From Streptomyces sp. NBC_00224 (lineage in GTDB: Bacteria; Actinomycetota; Actinomycetes; Streptomycetales; Streptomycetaceae), in assembly GCF_041435195.1 (NCBI RefSeq), contig NZ_CP108106.1, forward strand, positions 682,001-746,000: DNA of 64,000 bases, given 5' to 3'. Positions 17,479-24,511 of this stretch are shown one piece after another; the first letter of the stretch is position 1, and every line of letters starts with the position of its first letter. The translations under genes were made by a program, and so were the position numbers. The notes under the pieces are model-generated. The model did no database searches, had not been told where the DNA came from, and saw only the letters and a list, made by a program, of their open reading frames with translations.

Positions 17479-18312
17479 ATGGATAGCAGGCCCTTGACGC
17501 TCATGGCGGTGCACGCCCACCCCGACGATGAGGCCACGGGAACAGGAGGTGTCCTCGCGCGGTACGCGGCGGAGGGCATTCGCACGGTCCTCGTGACGTG
17601 TACCGACGGCGGTTGCGGCGACGGACCAGGGGGCGTCAAGCCGGGTGACCCCGGACACGACCCGGCAGCCATCGCCTTGATGCGGCGTCAGGAACTGGAG
17701 GCCAGCTGCGAAGTCCTGAAGGTCAGTCATCTGGAGATGCTGGACTACGCCGACTCCGGGATGATGGGCTGGCCCACCAATGACGCCCCCGGCTCCTTCT
17801 GGCGGACCCCCGTCGAGGAGGGCGCTGCCCGACTCGCGGAACTCTTGCGGCGCTACCAGCCCGATGTGGTCGTCACCTACGACGAGAACGGCTTCTACGG
17901 CCACCCCGACCACATTCAGGCCAACCGCATCACGATGGCGGCGCTGACGATGACCGGGCTGACACCGAAGGTGTACTGGACGACGGCGCCCCGCTCGATG
18001 ATGCAGCGGTTCGGGGAGGTCATGCGCGAGTTCGGTGGGGACGGGCAGGAACCGGATCCCGCTGAGGCCGCCGCGCTGGCCGAGATCGGACTCCCCGACG
18101 AGGAGATCACCACCTGGGTGGACACCACCGCGTTCGGCGGCCAGAAGTTCGACGCGCTGGCCGCACACGCCAGCCAGGGCGAGAACATCTTCTTCCTCAA
18201 GATGGGCCAGGAGAGGTTCACCGAGTTGATGGGCGTCGAGACCTTCGTACGCGTCCAGGACACCACCGGCGCGGCCGTGCCCGAGAACGACCTCTTCGCC
18301 GGACTGCACTGA
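17479..18312 (+). CDS. PIG-L family zinc deacetylase (MshB/Mca-like)
   Basis: The 277-residue product has the two zinc-site motifs of the PIG-L/LmbE superfamily: AHPDDE at residues 13-18 and the later GFYGHPDHIQANR. In actinomycetes this family includes the mycothiol enzymes MshB (GlcNAc-Ins deacetylase) and Mca (mycothiol conjugate amidase); other members act on lipids, glycopeptides or secondary metabolites. The ATG at 17479 follows GGAGG by 7 bases. It is probably one of several PIG-L paralogues, since mycothiol genes are normally elsewhere and context gives no substrate. A strong bidirectional terminator follows. Confidence 0.83.
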   Translation: MDSRPLTLMAVHAHPDDEATGTGGVLARYAAEGIRTVLVTCTDGGCGDGPGGVKPGDPGHDPAAIALMRRQELEASCEVLKVSHLEMLDYADSGMMGWPTNDAPGSFWRTPVEEGAARLAELLRRYQPDVVVTYDENGFYGHPDHIQANRITMAALTMTGLTPKVYWTTAPRSMMQRFGEVMREFGGDGQEPDPAEAAALAEIGLPDEEITTWVDTTAFGGQKFDALAAHASQGENIFFLKMGQERFTELMGVETFVRVQDTTGAAVPENDLFAGLH

Positions 18313-18435
18313 ACCGCCCGCCCACTGCAGATTAGAGAACTCGTCGCCCGCGCGGTTCGATCCCGCGCAACCAGCCCGCGCAACCGCCCCGTTCGGCGGC
18401 AATGCTGACCGGGTTCAGCTGACAAGGAGGGCAGT

Positions 18436-18478
18436 GCGGGACGGCCCGAACCAGACATCGTGGTTCGGGCCGTCCCGC
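18436..18478. terminator. bidirectional terminator, 18-bp perfect stem
   Basis: GCGGGACGGCCCGAACCA at 18436-18453 is the exact reverse complement of 18461-18478, with a 7-base loop. It sits between the convergent PIG-L and lipoprotein genes and can end both transcripts. No U-tract is present, as is common in Streptomyces. Confidence 0.85.
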
Positions 18479-18554
18479 GCGTACGGGCAAGAACGCGGCG
18501 GCCTCGGCGATGAGACTCCGGCAGGTGACTGAACCTCGCCGACGCCTTCCCCCC

Positions 18555-19322
18555 TCAGGCGAGCTTCTTCACCTGCGCATCGATCACAGCCTTCGGCTGC
18601 TCCGCCGTGCCGGCGAGGCTCTGGGCGTAGAAGGTGGCGAGCGTGGAGCCCTTGCGGACGGCCACCAGATGGGCCGTGCCCGTCTCGCCGTCCAGGTCCG
18701 CGGTCAGGGTGAAGGCAACCGCCTCGTCACCGGCGGTGTAGGAGGCCGGGGCAACCTTGGTGAAGGAGGTCTTGTCGCCTCCGGCGATCAGGGCGAAACC
18801 GCCCGCGCAGTCCGTGCCCGCCTTCTTGAGGGCTGCCAGGGCATCGGCCGCGCCCCGGCCGTTGTAGGAGGCCACGGTGTCGGCAGTGACCGTGGCGCCC
18901 AGGGCGTTGAGGCCGGCCTTCGCCTTCTCCTCGGCCGAAGCGTTCGCGCCCGGCCCCTTGGGCACGGCGACGACCTTGCGGGTCGCGGTCGCGCCGGGGG
19001 TACCGGCGCCGCGCAGCGCCATCACGTCGACCAGTGGCGTGCACGCGGCCTTGTCAGTGGTGACGGTCTTGGCCGTGGCGAGGTCCGCCTCGGTGGCCTT
19101 GGCGACCTTGTGGTCCTTCAGGTCGGCCTCGGCCAGCACGAGGTTGTCCACCTCGGCCTGGGACAGGGCCTTGGCGGCCGGGGCCGCGGGCGCGCTCCCC
19201 GAGGTCTTGCCCTTCGGCTCGTCCTTGGCCGCCGTCCCGTCCGAGCCACAGGCGCTGACGAGCAGAGCCAGCGAGAGCGTGGAGACGGCGAAAGCGGTAC
19301 GGCGGACAGTGGTGCGGCGCAT
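18555..19322 (-). CDS. secreted lipoprotein of unknown function
   Basis: The 255-residue product has a lipoprotein signal with lipobox LVSAC, Cys25 being the lipidated residue. A Gly/Ser/Ala/Pro-rich linker follows, then a globular domain from about residue 50 to the end. The fold is not recognisable by eye but the composition (acidic, Ala-rich, one Cys pair near C94 and C169) recalls the PknH-like sensor or LpqN-type actinobacterial lipoproteins that sit on the outer face of the membrane. It is monocistronic, convergent with PIG-L across a strong terminator. Confidence 0.72.
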   Translation of the reverse strand: MRRTTVRRTAFAVSTLSLALLVSACGSDGTAAKDEPKGKTSGSAPAAPAAKALSQAEVDNLVLAEADLKDHKVAKATEADLATAKTVTTDKAACTPLVDVMALRGAGTPGATATRKVVAVPKGPGANASAEEKAKAGLNALGATVTADTVASYNGRGAADALAALKKAGTDCAGGFALIAGGDKTSFTKVAPASYTAGDEAVAFTLTADLDGETGTAHLVAVRKGSTLATFYAQSLAGTAEQPKAVIDAQVKKLA

Positions 19323-19671
19323 GACTGAATCAGCTCTCTCTGGATCGGCGGACGACGTCTCCGCGCACGGCCCACTGTGCCGTGGACCTGCAGAAACGTC
19401 GTGTGCAGATCAATTTATGCGCCGTCACATCAGGCAAGGCGGCCCCGGCGACGCAGCGCCCCGATCGTGATGACGGCGCAACCTCACCTGCATGCGATTG
19501 AGATTGAGATCCGTACAACCTTCCCGTCTGCTGCCGCGGGCACCGCGTAAAGAGGGGTTCGAAGCGGATGATGGCGCGGAGGCTGTCGGCCTTCTTGGTC
19601 AGGCGTGGCGCGCGCGGCCAGGGCTGAGCCTCCTACCGCCGGAGCCCGTACTGCCTTGTTCCCTACCGGCG
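19323..19671. other. intergenic stretch, no gene seen
   Basis: The region upstream of the lipoprotein and downstream of the next secreted-protein gene holds no ORF with coding bias. A short direct repeat ATTGAG-ATTGAG occurs near 19497. No terminator-grade hairpin was found. Confidence 0.4.
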
Positions 19672-20646
19672 TTACGGGAAGGGCGTGACCGGTACCCGTA
19701 CGACCACCGGGACCGTTTCCGTGTGGCCGTTGGCGTCCAGGGCGTCCGTCAGAAACGTCTGGGTGGTGGCGGTGAAGCGGCAGCCGATGACGGCGATGGC
19801 GCACACCCGGTAGCGGACGACCACCGGCGCGCTGCCACCCGCCGGGATCGCACCCACCGTCTGCGGCACCGGACCGAGCCGGGTGATCCCGGAGCCCGTG
19901 GGCAGGGCGTCGACCAGCCTGACACCGAAGGCGTCGCCGGCGCCGGTGTTGCGGATGCGGTACTCCACGCTCAGCGTGCGCGTGAGGTAGTTGCCGAGCC
20001 CGCCCCAAAAGGCGCGCTGGGTGACGGCGACCTGCGGCTGGAGGAGCGTGACGTTCCCCGTGAGGTTCAAGGTCCACTGCCTGCCGGTGCCCGGGGTGAC
20101 ATCGGAGGTCACCGTGAAGGATCCGCCGCCCGAGGCACCGCGGTACGCGTTCGCCGGGGCGGCGTCCGGCACGACGGTCCAGGTGCCGCTGCCGCTCACC
20201 CTGGTCCCGTCGTACGACAGGGTGGGCGAAGTGCAGTCACCCGCGGTCAGGGCCAGGGCCAGCGTCCCGCGCGCGTTGGTCAGAGCGACCCGGGCTTCGC
20301 TGCCCGGGAGCGCGGCCTGAGCGCCGCCGACGCGGAAGGGCAGGTCCACGCTCAATTGGGAAGCGAGCGAGGAGAAGACGCCGGGGGTGAGCGCAGTGCC
20401 GCCGGTCAGCTGCCGGGTCGCGTCGAGCGGTCCCGAGGGGCAGCCCGGGGCGCTCGTCACGACACCCGCCGCGCTGGAGCCGCTCACGGTCACCGCGTCC
20501 GGCGCGCGGCGCGCCACCGCCTCCCGGCCCACCGCCCCTGCCGGGGCCGCCGCCGACGCCGACGCCAGCCACATCAGAAGCGCTATCAAAACGACCACCG
20601 CCCGCCGGACTGCGGAACGGGCACGCGGTGCGGTCATACCTCTCAT
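19672..20646 (-). CDS. secreted protein of unknown function with DUF11-like C-terminal domain
   Basis: The 324-residue product carries a signal sequence (VRRAVVVLIALLMWLASASAAAPAGA). The C-terminal half shows features of extracytoplasmic Ig-like/DUF11 repeats: SVEYRIRNTGAGDAFGVRLVDALPTG followed by VGAIPAGGSAPVVVRYRV. The middle section (about 80-200) is Ser/Thr/Gly-rich beta sequence. I chose the ATG at 20646 because GAAGGG lies 6 bases upstream; the ATG at 20652 is too close to that site. Function is unknown; a cell-surface or adhesin-type role fits the domain but is inference. Confidence 0.68.
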   Translation of the reverse strand: MRGMTAPRARSAVRRAVVVLIALLMWLASASAAAPAGAVGREAVARRAPDAVTVSGSSAAGVVTSAPGCPSGPLDATRQLTGGTALTPGVFSSLASQLSVDLPFRVGGAQAALPGSEARVALTNARGTLALALTAGDCTSPTLSYDGTRVSGSGTWTVVPDAAPANAYRGASGGGSFTVTSDVTPGTGRQWTLNLTGNVTLLQPQVAVTQRAFWGGLGNYLTRTLSVEYRIRNTGAGDAFGVRLVDALPTGSGITRLGPVPQTVGAIPAGGSAPVVVRYRVCAIAVIGCRFTATTQTFLTDALDANGHTETVPVVVRVPVTPFP

Positions 20647-20979
20647 CGGCATCCCTTCTGACAGCTCGACAGCCGACGACCCCGCAGCCTATGCACCCAA
20701 AACGGACCAAACTCGGAATACGCGCCCCGCATACGAGTGACAGACCCCGCCCCGACCACCCACGTGGTCACGTCATCGGATTCCGCACCGGGCGTGGCGT
20801 GCCTTGACTACTGCGGCGGTCGCTTCATCGGCGGCGTCGGTTGCGGCCTTCGCGTGGGATGCGGCCTGGGTGGCTGCCCGGTCCCCACCGTCGGCAAGTC
20901 GGCCGCTACACCCCAGGCGGCCACGTCACCATCACCCTGGGCGCCGCCATTGCGCCGGGCGTCAAGAAGGCCGGTACGC
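20647..20979. other. intergenic stretch with possible coding debris
   Basis: The 333 bases between two minus-strand genes contain a short plus-strand run RYTPGGHVTITLGAAIAPGVKKAG near 20915-20985 that reads like a fragment of a secreted protein, without start or stop context. Nothing else is supported. Confidence 0.3.
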
Positions 20980-22464
20980 CTACCGCGTGGCGAGTTCGCG
21001 TACCGTCGCCATGTCGCTGAACGGCAGCAGTTCCTCGTTGACGATCTGGTAGGGCTCGCTGCCTTTGCCAGCGATCAGGATGACGTCGCCGTGCCCTGCG
21101 GCGGACAGGGCGAAGGAGATGGCGCGGCGGCGGTCGGCGAACCGCTCGAAAGTGGTGCCGCTCGCGAGCAGGCCCGGGACGATCTGATCCATGATCGCCC
21201 GGGGGTCTTCGTTCCGGGGATTGTCCGAAGTGAGAACGCACAGATCGGAGTAGGCGCCGGCGATCTCCCCCATCGGGGCGCGCTTGGTGACGTCCCGGTC
21301 CCCGCCGCAGCCGAAGACCGTGACGACCCGGCCAGAGGCGAAGCCGCGGATGGTGGTCAGCACCTTCTCCAGTGAGTCCGGGGAGTGCGCATAGTCCACG
21401 ATGACGGACGTGCCGTCCGGGGTCTCGTAGCGTTCGAACCTTCCCGGGATCGGGGGTATCTGCTCAAGTGCGGCGACCAGTCCGGCCAGATCGTGCCCGA
21501 GGAGGTGGCAGGCCGCGACGGTGGCCAGGGCGTTGGAGACGGAGAACCGTCCAGGCAGGGGGATCGCCGCCGGATACTTGTGGCCGGCGTGGTGCAGGGT
21601 GAAGCGGGTGCCGACGGCGTCCATGGTGAGGTCGGTCGCCCGGTAGTCCGCCTCCGCGTCGATGCCGTACGCGACGACCGCGCCGGGCATCATCGCCCCG
21701 ATGCGGGCTCCGACCGGGTCGTCGGCGTTGACCACCGCACGCCGGCACAGTCCCTGGAACAGGCGCAGTTTGGCATCCCGGTAGTTCTCCATCGTGCCGT
21801 GGTCGTCCAGGTGATCCTGCGTCAGGTTGGTGAACACCCCTACGTCGATGAACGAGTGGTCGAGGCGGTGGGTCAGCAGGCCCATCGACGTGGCTTCGAG
21901 TGCCACGGTTTCGACACCGCGGTCGCGCATGCACCCGAGCAGATACTGGAAGTCCGGCGACTCCGGTGTGGTCAGTACCGACCTCGGCATCGGGATCAGT
22001 TCGTCGCCGATCCGGCTGCCGCCCGTCCCGATGACCCCCACCCTGGCGTGCTCGGCGATCCTCAGCACCGACCCCACCATGGAGGAAACGGACGTCTTCC
22101 CGTTGGTGCCCGTGACGGCCACCATCTTCATCTGCCTGCCTGGCTCCCCGTGGTAGCGGGAGGCGACGACCGCGGCCGCCTTGCGCGTGTCCGCGACGGC
22201 TACGACGCATACATCAGCTGCCGACGCCCAGGTCGCGACCGGACGTTGCGCCGTCGCGGAGTCGATGAGTATCGCCACCGCGCCGCGTGCGAGAGCCGGT
22301 CCGACGGACTCGGGGCCGCCCTCGCGATGACCGGGTACCGCGATGAACAGGGATCCCGGAGAGACGCGGTGGGCGTCGAAGCAGGTGCCTCCGGTGATCC
22401 TCGTCTCCGGATCGCCCTCGATGACTTCATGGTCGTACCCGGCGAGCAGCTCGCTCAACTTCAC
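20980..22464 (-). CDS. MurE-like UDP-MurNAc-dipeptide amino-acid ligase (paralogue)
   Basis: The 494-residue protein has the full Mur-ligase plan: N-terminal UDP-binding domain, P-loop VTGTNGKTS at 117-125, the NYRDAK motif containing the lysine normally carbamylated in MurE, and a C-terminal domain with DNPRNEDP, the signature that binds diaminopimelate. MurE joins diaminopimelate to UDP-MurNAc-L-Ala-D-Glu in the cytoplasm. The GTG start follows AGAGGA. It stands apart from any division/cell-wall cluster, so it is probably a second copy rather than the housekeeping murE of the dcw cluster. It may serve a specialised wall, sporulation or metabolite-related ligation. Confidence 0.85.
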   Translation of the reverse strand: MKLSELLAGYDHEVIEGDPETRITGGTCFDAHRVSPGSLFIAVPGHREGGPESVGPALARGAVAILIDSATAQRPVATWASAADVCVVAVADTRKAAAVVASRYHGEPGRQMKMVAVTGTNGKTSVSSMVGSVLRIAEHARVGVIGTGGSRIGDELIPMPRSVLTTPESPDFQYLLGCMRDRGVETVALEATSMGLLTHRLDHSFIDVGVFTNLTQDHLDDHGTMENYRDAKLRLFQGLCRRAVVNADDPVGARIGAMMPGAVVAYGIDAEADYRATDLTMDAVGTRFTLHHAGHKYPAAIPLPGRFSVSNALATVAACHLLGHDLAGLVAALEQIPPIPGRFERYETPDGTSVIVDYAHSPDSLEKVLTTIRGFASGRVVTVFGCGGDRDVTKRAPMGEIAGAYSDLCVLTSDNPRNEDPRAIMDQIVPGLLASGTTFERFADRRRAISFALSAAGHGDVILIAGKGSEPYQIVNEELLPFSDMATVRELATR

Positions 22465-22675
22465 AAGGGTCCTCTCAAGGATGCACCGGCTGCCGGTCGT
22501 CCGGCGGTCGGCGCGCAGGCGGCGCCCGCCAGGGCACCAAAGGATGACAAAGCAGGAGATTCTGGCGAGGACCGTCGCCGTGCGGTTACCGAGATGGGGA
22601 GGGGCGGCCGCGCAGAAAATCTTCCGCCTGCAGGGGCGGAATGATCTGGGAAATGTCGAGAATTGCCCGGAATCG

Positions 22676-22813
22676 CTAGCCGTGGCCGTGCAACGCGCGA
22701 CAGTAGATCGCCGACGCGTTCACCGGGTCGGCGGCCGTCGCGCACGCGGCGGACGGGCACAGGGCATGAGTGGCCTGGAGCAGGCACTCCCTCACTGCGC
22801 ATGTGCGACCCAT
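22676..22813 (-). CDS. candidate 45-residue Cys-containing small protein
   Basis: The frame MGRTCAVRECLLQATHAL followed by CPSAACATAADPVNASA and IYCRALHGHG stops with TAG. It has five Cys and a conserved-looking C-x4-C and C-x4-C spacing, unusual for random high-GC translation. No good ribosome site precedes the ATG at 22813, and an in-frame GTG 6 codons in is an alternative. It lies 5' of the MurE-like gene on the same strand. It may instead be the C-terminal end of a lost gene. Function unknown. Confidence 0.3.
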   Translation of the reverse strand: MGRTCAVRECLLQATHALCPSAACATAADPVNASAIYCRALHGHG

Positions 22814-22872
22814 GTGTGGAGTGTACGTCCAGCTGTGGCGGCGATCACCCACCGTTCGTGCGGACATCTGCA

Positions 22873-23100
22873 TTACTGCTGCCGCGCTGCCTCCGCCACC
22901 CGGGCCGCGAGGAACGCCGTGCGGTGGCGCAGCCGGAATCCCAGCGACTCGTACAGCCGGATGGCGTTGGTGTTGCGTGCGGGAGGTGTGCGGGAAGGGC
23001 CAGCCTCTCGTCGCGGGCACGGATGCCGGGGCCCCCGCCCGGACCAGGCGGGCGGCCAGACCCTGCCCGCGCAAGGCCGCGCGGCAAGCTGGAACCGCTG
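22873..23100 (-). pseudogene. degraded GNAT acetyltransferase fragment
   Basis: Three pieces of the GNAT core occur in order in three different frames: LRGQGLAARLVRA (acetyl-CoA pyrophosphate loop), GIRARDERLALPA, and NTNAIRLYESLGFRLRHRT (C-terminal core), then a TAA at 22873. Order and spacing match a normal GNAT C-terminal half carrying at least two frameshifts. The 5' half is absent. Confidence 0.65.
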
Positions 23101-23130
23101 CGCACGAAGCTGACCAAACTCCCCGACCGT

Positions 23131-23154
23131 GTCTGGCCGCACAAGCGGCCAGAC
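23131..23154. terminator. terminator hairpin, 10-bp perfect stem
   Basis: GTCTGGCCGC, a 4-base loop, then GCGGCCAGAC. It lies 68 bases beyond the stop of the minus-strand membrane protein gene and is its likely terminator. Confidence 0.65.
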
Positions 23155-23221
23155 GGGCGGTTCACCGCACGCCCGGTGGTTTCGACTGGCCCCCGCGGTC
23201 GAGCCGTCACTCCGTCATGTG

Positions 23222-23764
23222 TCAGCCGGTGGCAGGGAGTTCGCGCCCGGTGAGTTTCCCGTCGGGGGTGAGGGTGAAGGCGGTGGGGTCCATGCTCGTG
23301 GTGCCGTGGGCGTCCTCGCCGTACGCCTTGAGCGTGATCGACTCGGCCTTGCCCATGTGGATCTCCGCCTCGGCGGCGTGCGCCCATGTGTTGACGCGGA
23401 TGTGCGCCGACCAGTGCAGCACCTCTTCGGACCGCCAGCCGCTCCACCTCCCTTCGGGCAGGAGGCCCGTCACCGGGCCCTGCCGGACGGTAAAGGCGCC
23501 GGTGGCCAGCAACACGGCGGCCAGGATGAGGCAGACCGCCGTCATGCGGGACGGGCGGTGCAGGACGGGCACGGAGGGCTCCTGTCGGTCGGTCCACGGT
23601 GGCCGGCTCTCGTCGCACCAGCCGGAGGGAGAGACGGCAGTGGGAGGGCAAGCGTTCCCGATTGGCGGCGTGGCCCCGGTCGCGGCCGGAGTCGGCCGGG
23701 CCCCGAGCCTGGGCTTCGGACCGGTGCCGACATCCCCTCCATGCCACCGCTTCCGCAGTGACAT
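23222..23764 (-). CDS. single-pass membrane protein of unknown function
   Basis: From the ATG at 23764 the product is 180 residues: a Pro/Gly/Arg-rich N-terminal tail, one membrane helix (MTAVCLILAAVLLATGAFTV, about residues 74-93), and an extracytoplasmic domain of about 85 residues rich in Trp and His (GRWSGWRSEEVLHWSAHIRVNTWAH). The start is uncertain; an ATG at 23545 just before the membrane helix would give a more compact 107-residue protein. The domain is not recognised. Confidence 0.5.
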   Translation of the reverse strand: MSLRKRWHGGDVGTGPKPRLGARPTPAATGATPPIGNACPPTAVSPSGWCDESRPPWTDRQEPSVPVLHRPSRMTAVCLILAAVLLATGAFTVRQGPVTGLLPEGRWSGWRSEEVLHWSAHIRVNTWAHAAEAEIHMGKAESITLKAYGEDAHGTTSMDPTAFTLTPDGKLTGRELPATG

Positions 23765-24511
23765 CCCCGATGTGCGGCCCACTGACAACCGGTGCCCAAC
23801 CTGCCCCGCCCGGGCAGGGCGAGGCTGTCGAGCCGACCCACGCGGTGGACCTGGCAGAGGGGTGGGCGGCAGGGAGTCGGACGCTGCCATGTCCCCCGGC
23901 GGTCGCGGCCTCGCTCAGTTGGCTTGAGTACCCCCTCGGGCAGCAGTGACGCGCGACGGCGGGGGATCAACGGCCGTCTCCCCCACTAGGGATTCCCCTG
24001 ATCCAGTTTGCCCCTCGCGTCGTCGATGCTGATCTCACCAGTCGTCGCAGCCGGTCAACACACATGAACGGAATGCCCGTCCGCGCCGATGGATCACAGA
24101 GAAATCGGAAAGGTCGACAGCCGCGTGCGTGCATTCCTCCGCGCTACCTCAGCTGCGTTCATCTCATCCGTCCTTATCGGCTCACTCAGCTCATCCCCCT
24201 CCACGCCCCCGAACTCCACGCCGCATTACTGCTGCTGCATCCACGCGGCGATCTCTGAGCCTCGCGGCGGCGTCTCCAACTCCTCGGATCATGGGAGCGG
24301 TTGTCCCCAGGAGCACAGCAGTGGTCGTGTGGTCATCTGGTTGCAACTCCCCTGAGCACATGGAGTCTCTTGACCAGCTCAGATAACTGCCAAGGCCCCC
24401 TCTCGTTCCGGTCTCCACTACGCTCCACCCCAAGGCAGGCCGCATGCCCGGGCCCGGTTCCCGGCGTGCCGGTCGATCCGTCGAAGCGGTTGCGACAGAC
24501 GGGGCAGGGTC
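23765..24511. other. long gene-poor interval of lower GC
   Basis: About 750 bases with no convincing gene. GC content falls visibly in 23940-24420 compared with the flanks, and short frames here lack Streptomyces codon bias. No hairpin or palindrome of note was seen. It precedes the LAL regulator and presumably holds its promoter. Confidence 0.45.

Noticed and set aside
18335..18375. A tRNA-like T-arm (CGCGG-TTCGATC-CCGCG)
   Set aside because: No acceptor, D-arm or anticodon stem can be built around it, and it overlaps the downstream region of a protein gene. It is probably chance or a short tRNA-like scrap.
24089..24386. Short frames rich in Ser/Pro/His upstream of the LAL gene
   Set aside because: No ribosome sites, no shared coding bias and overlap in different frames; treated as spacer.
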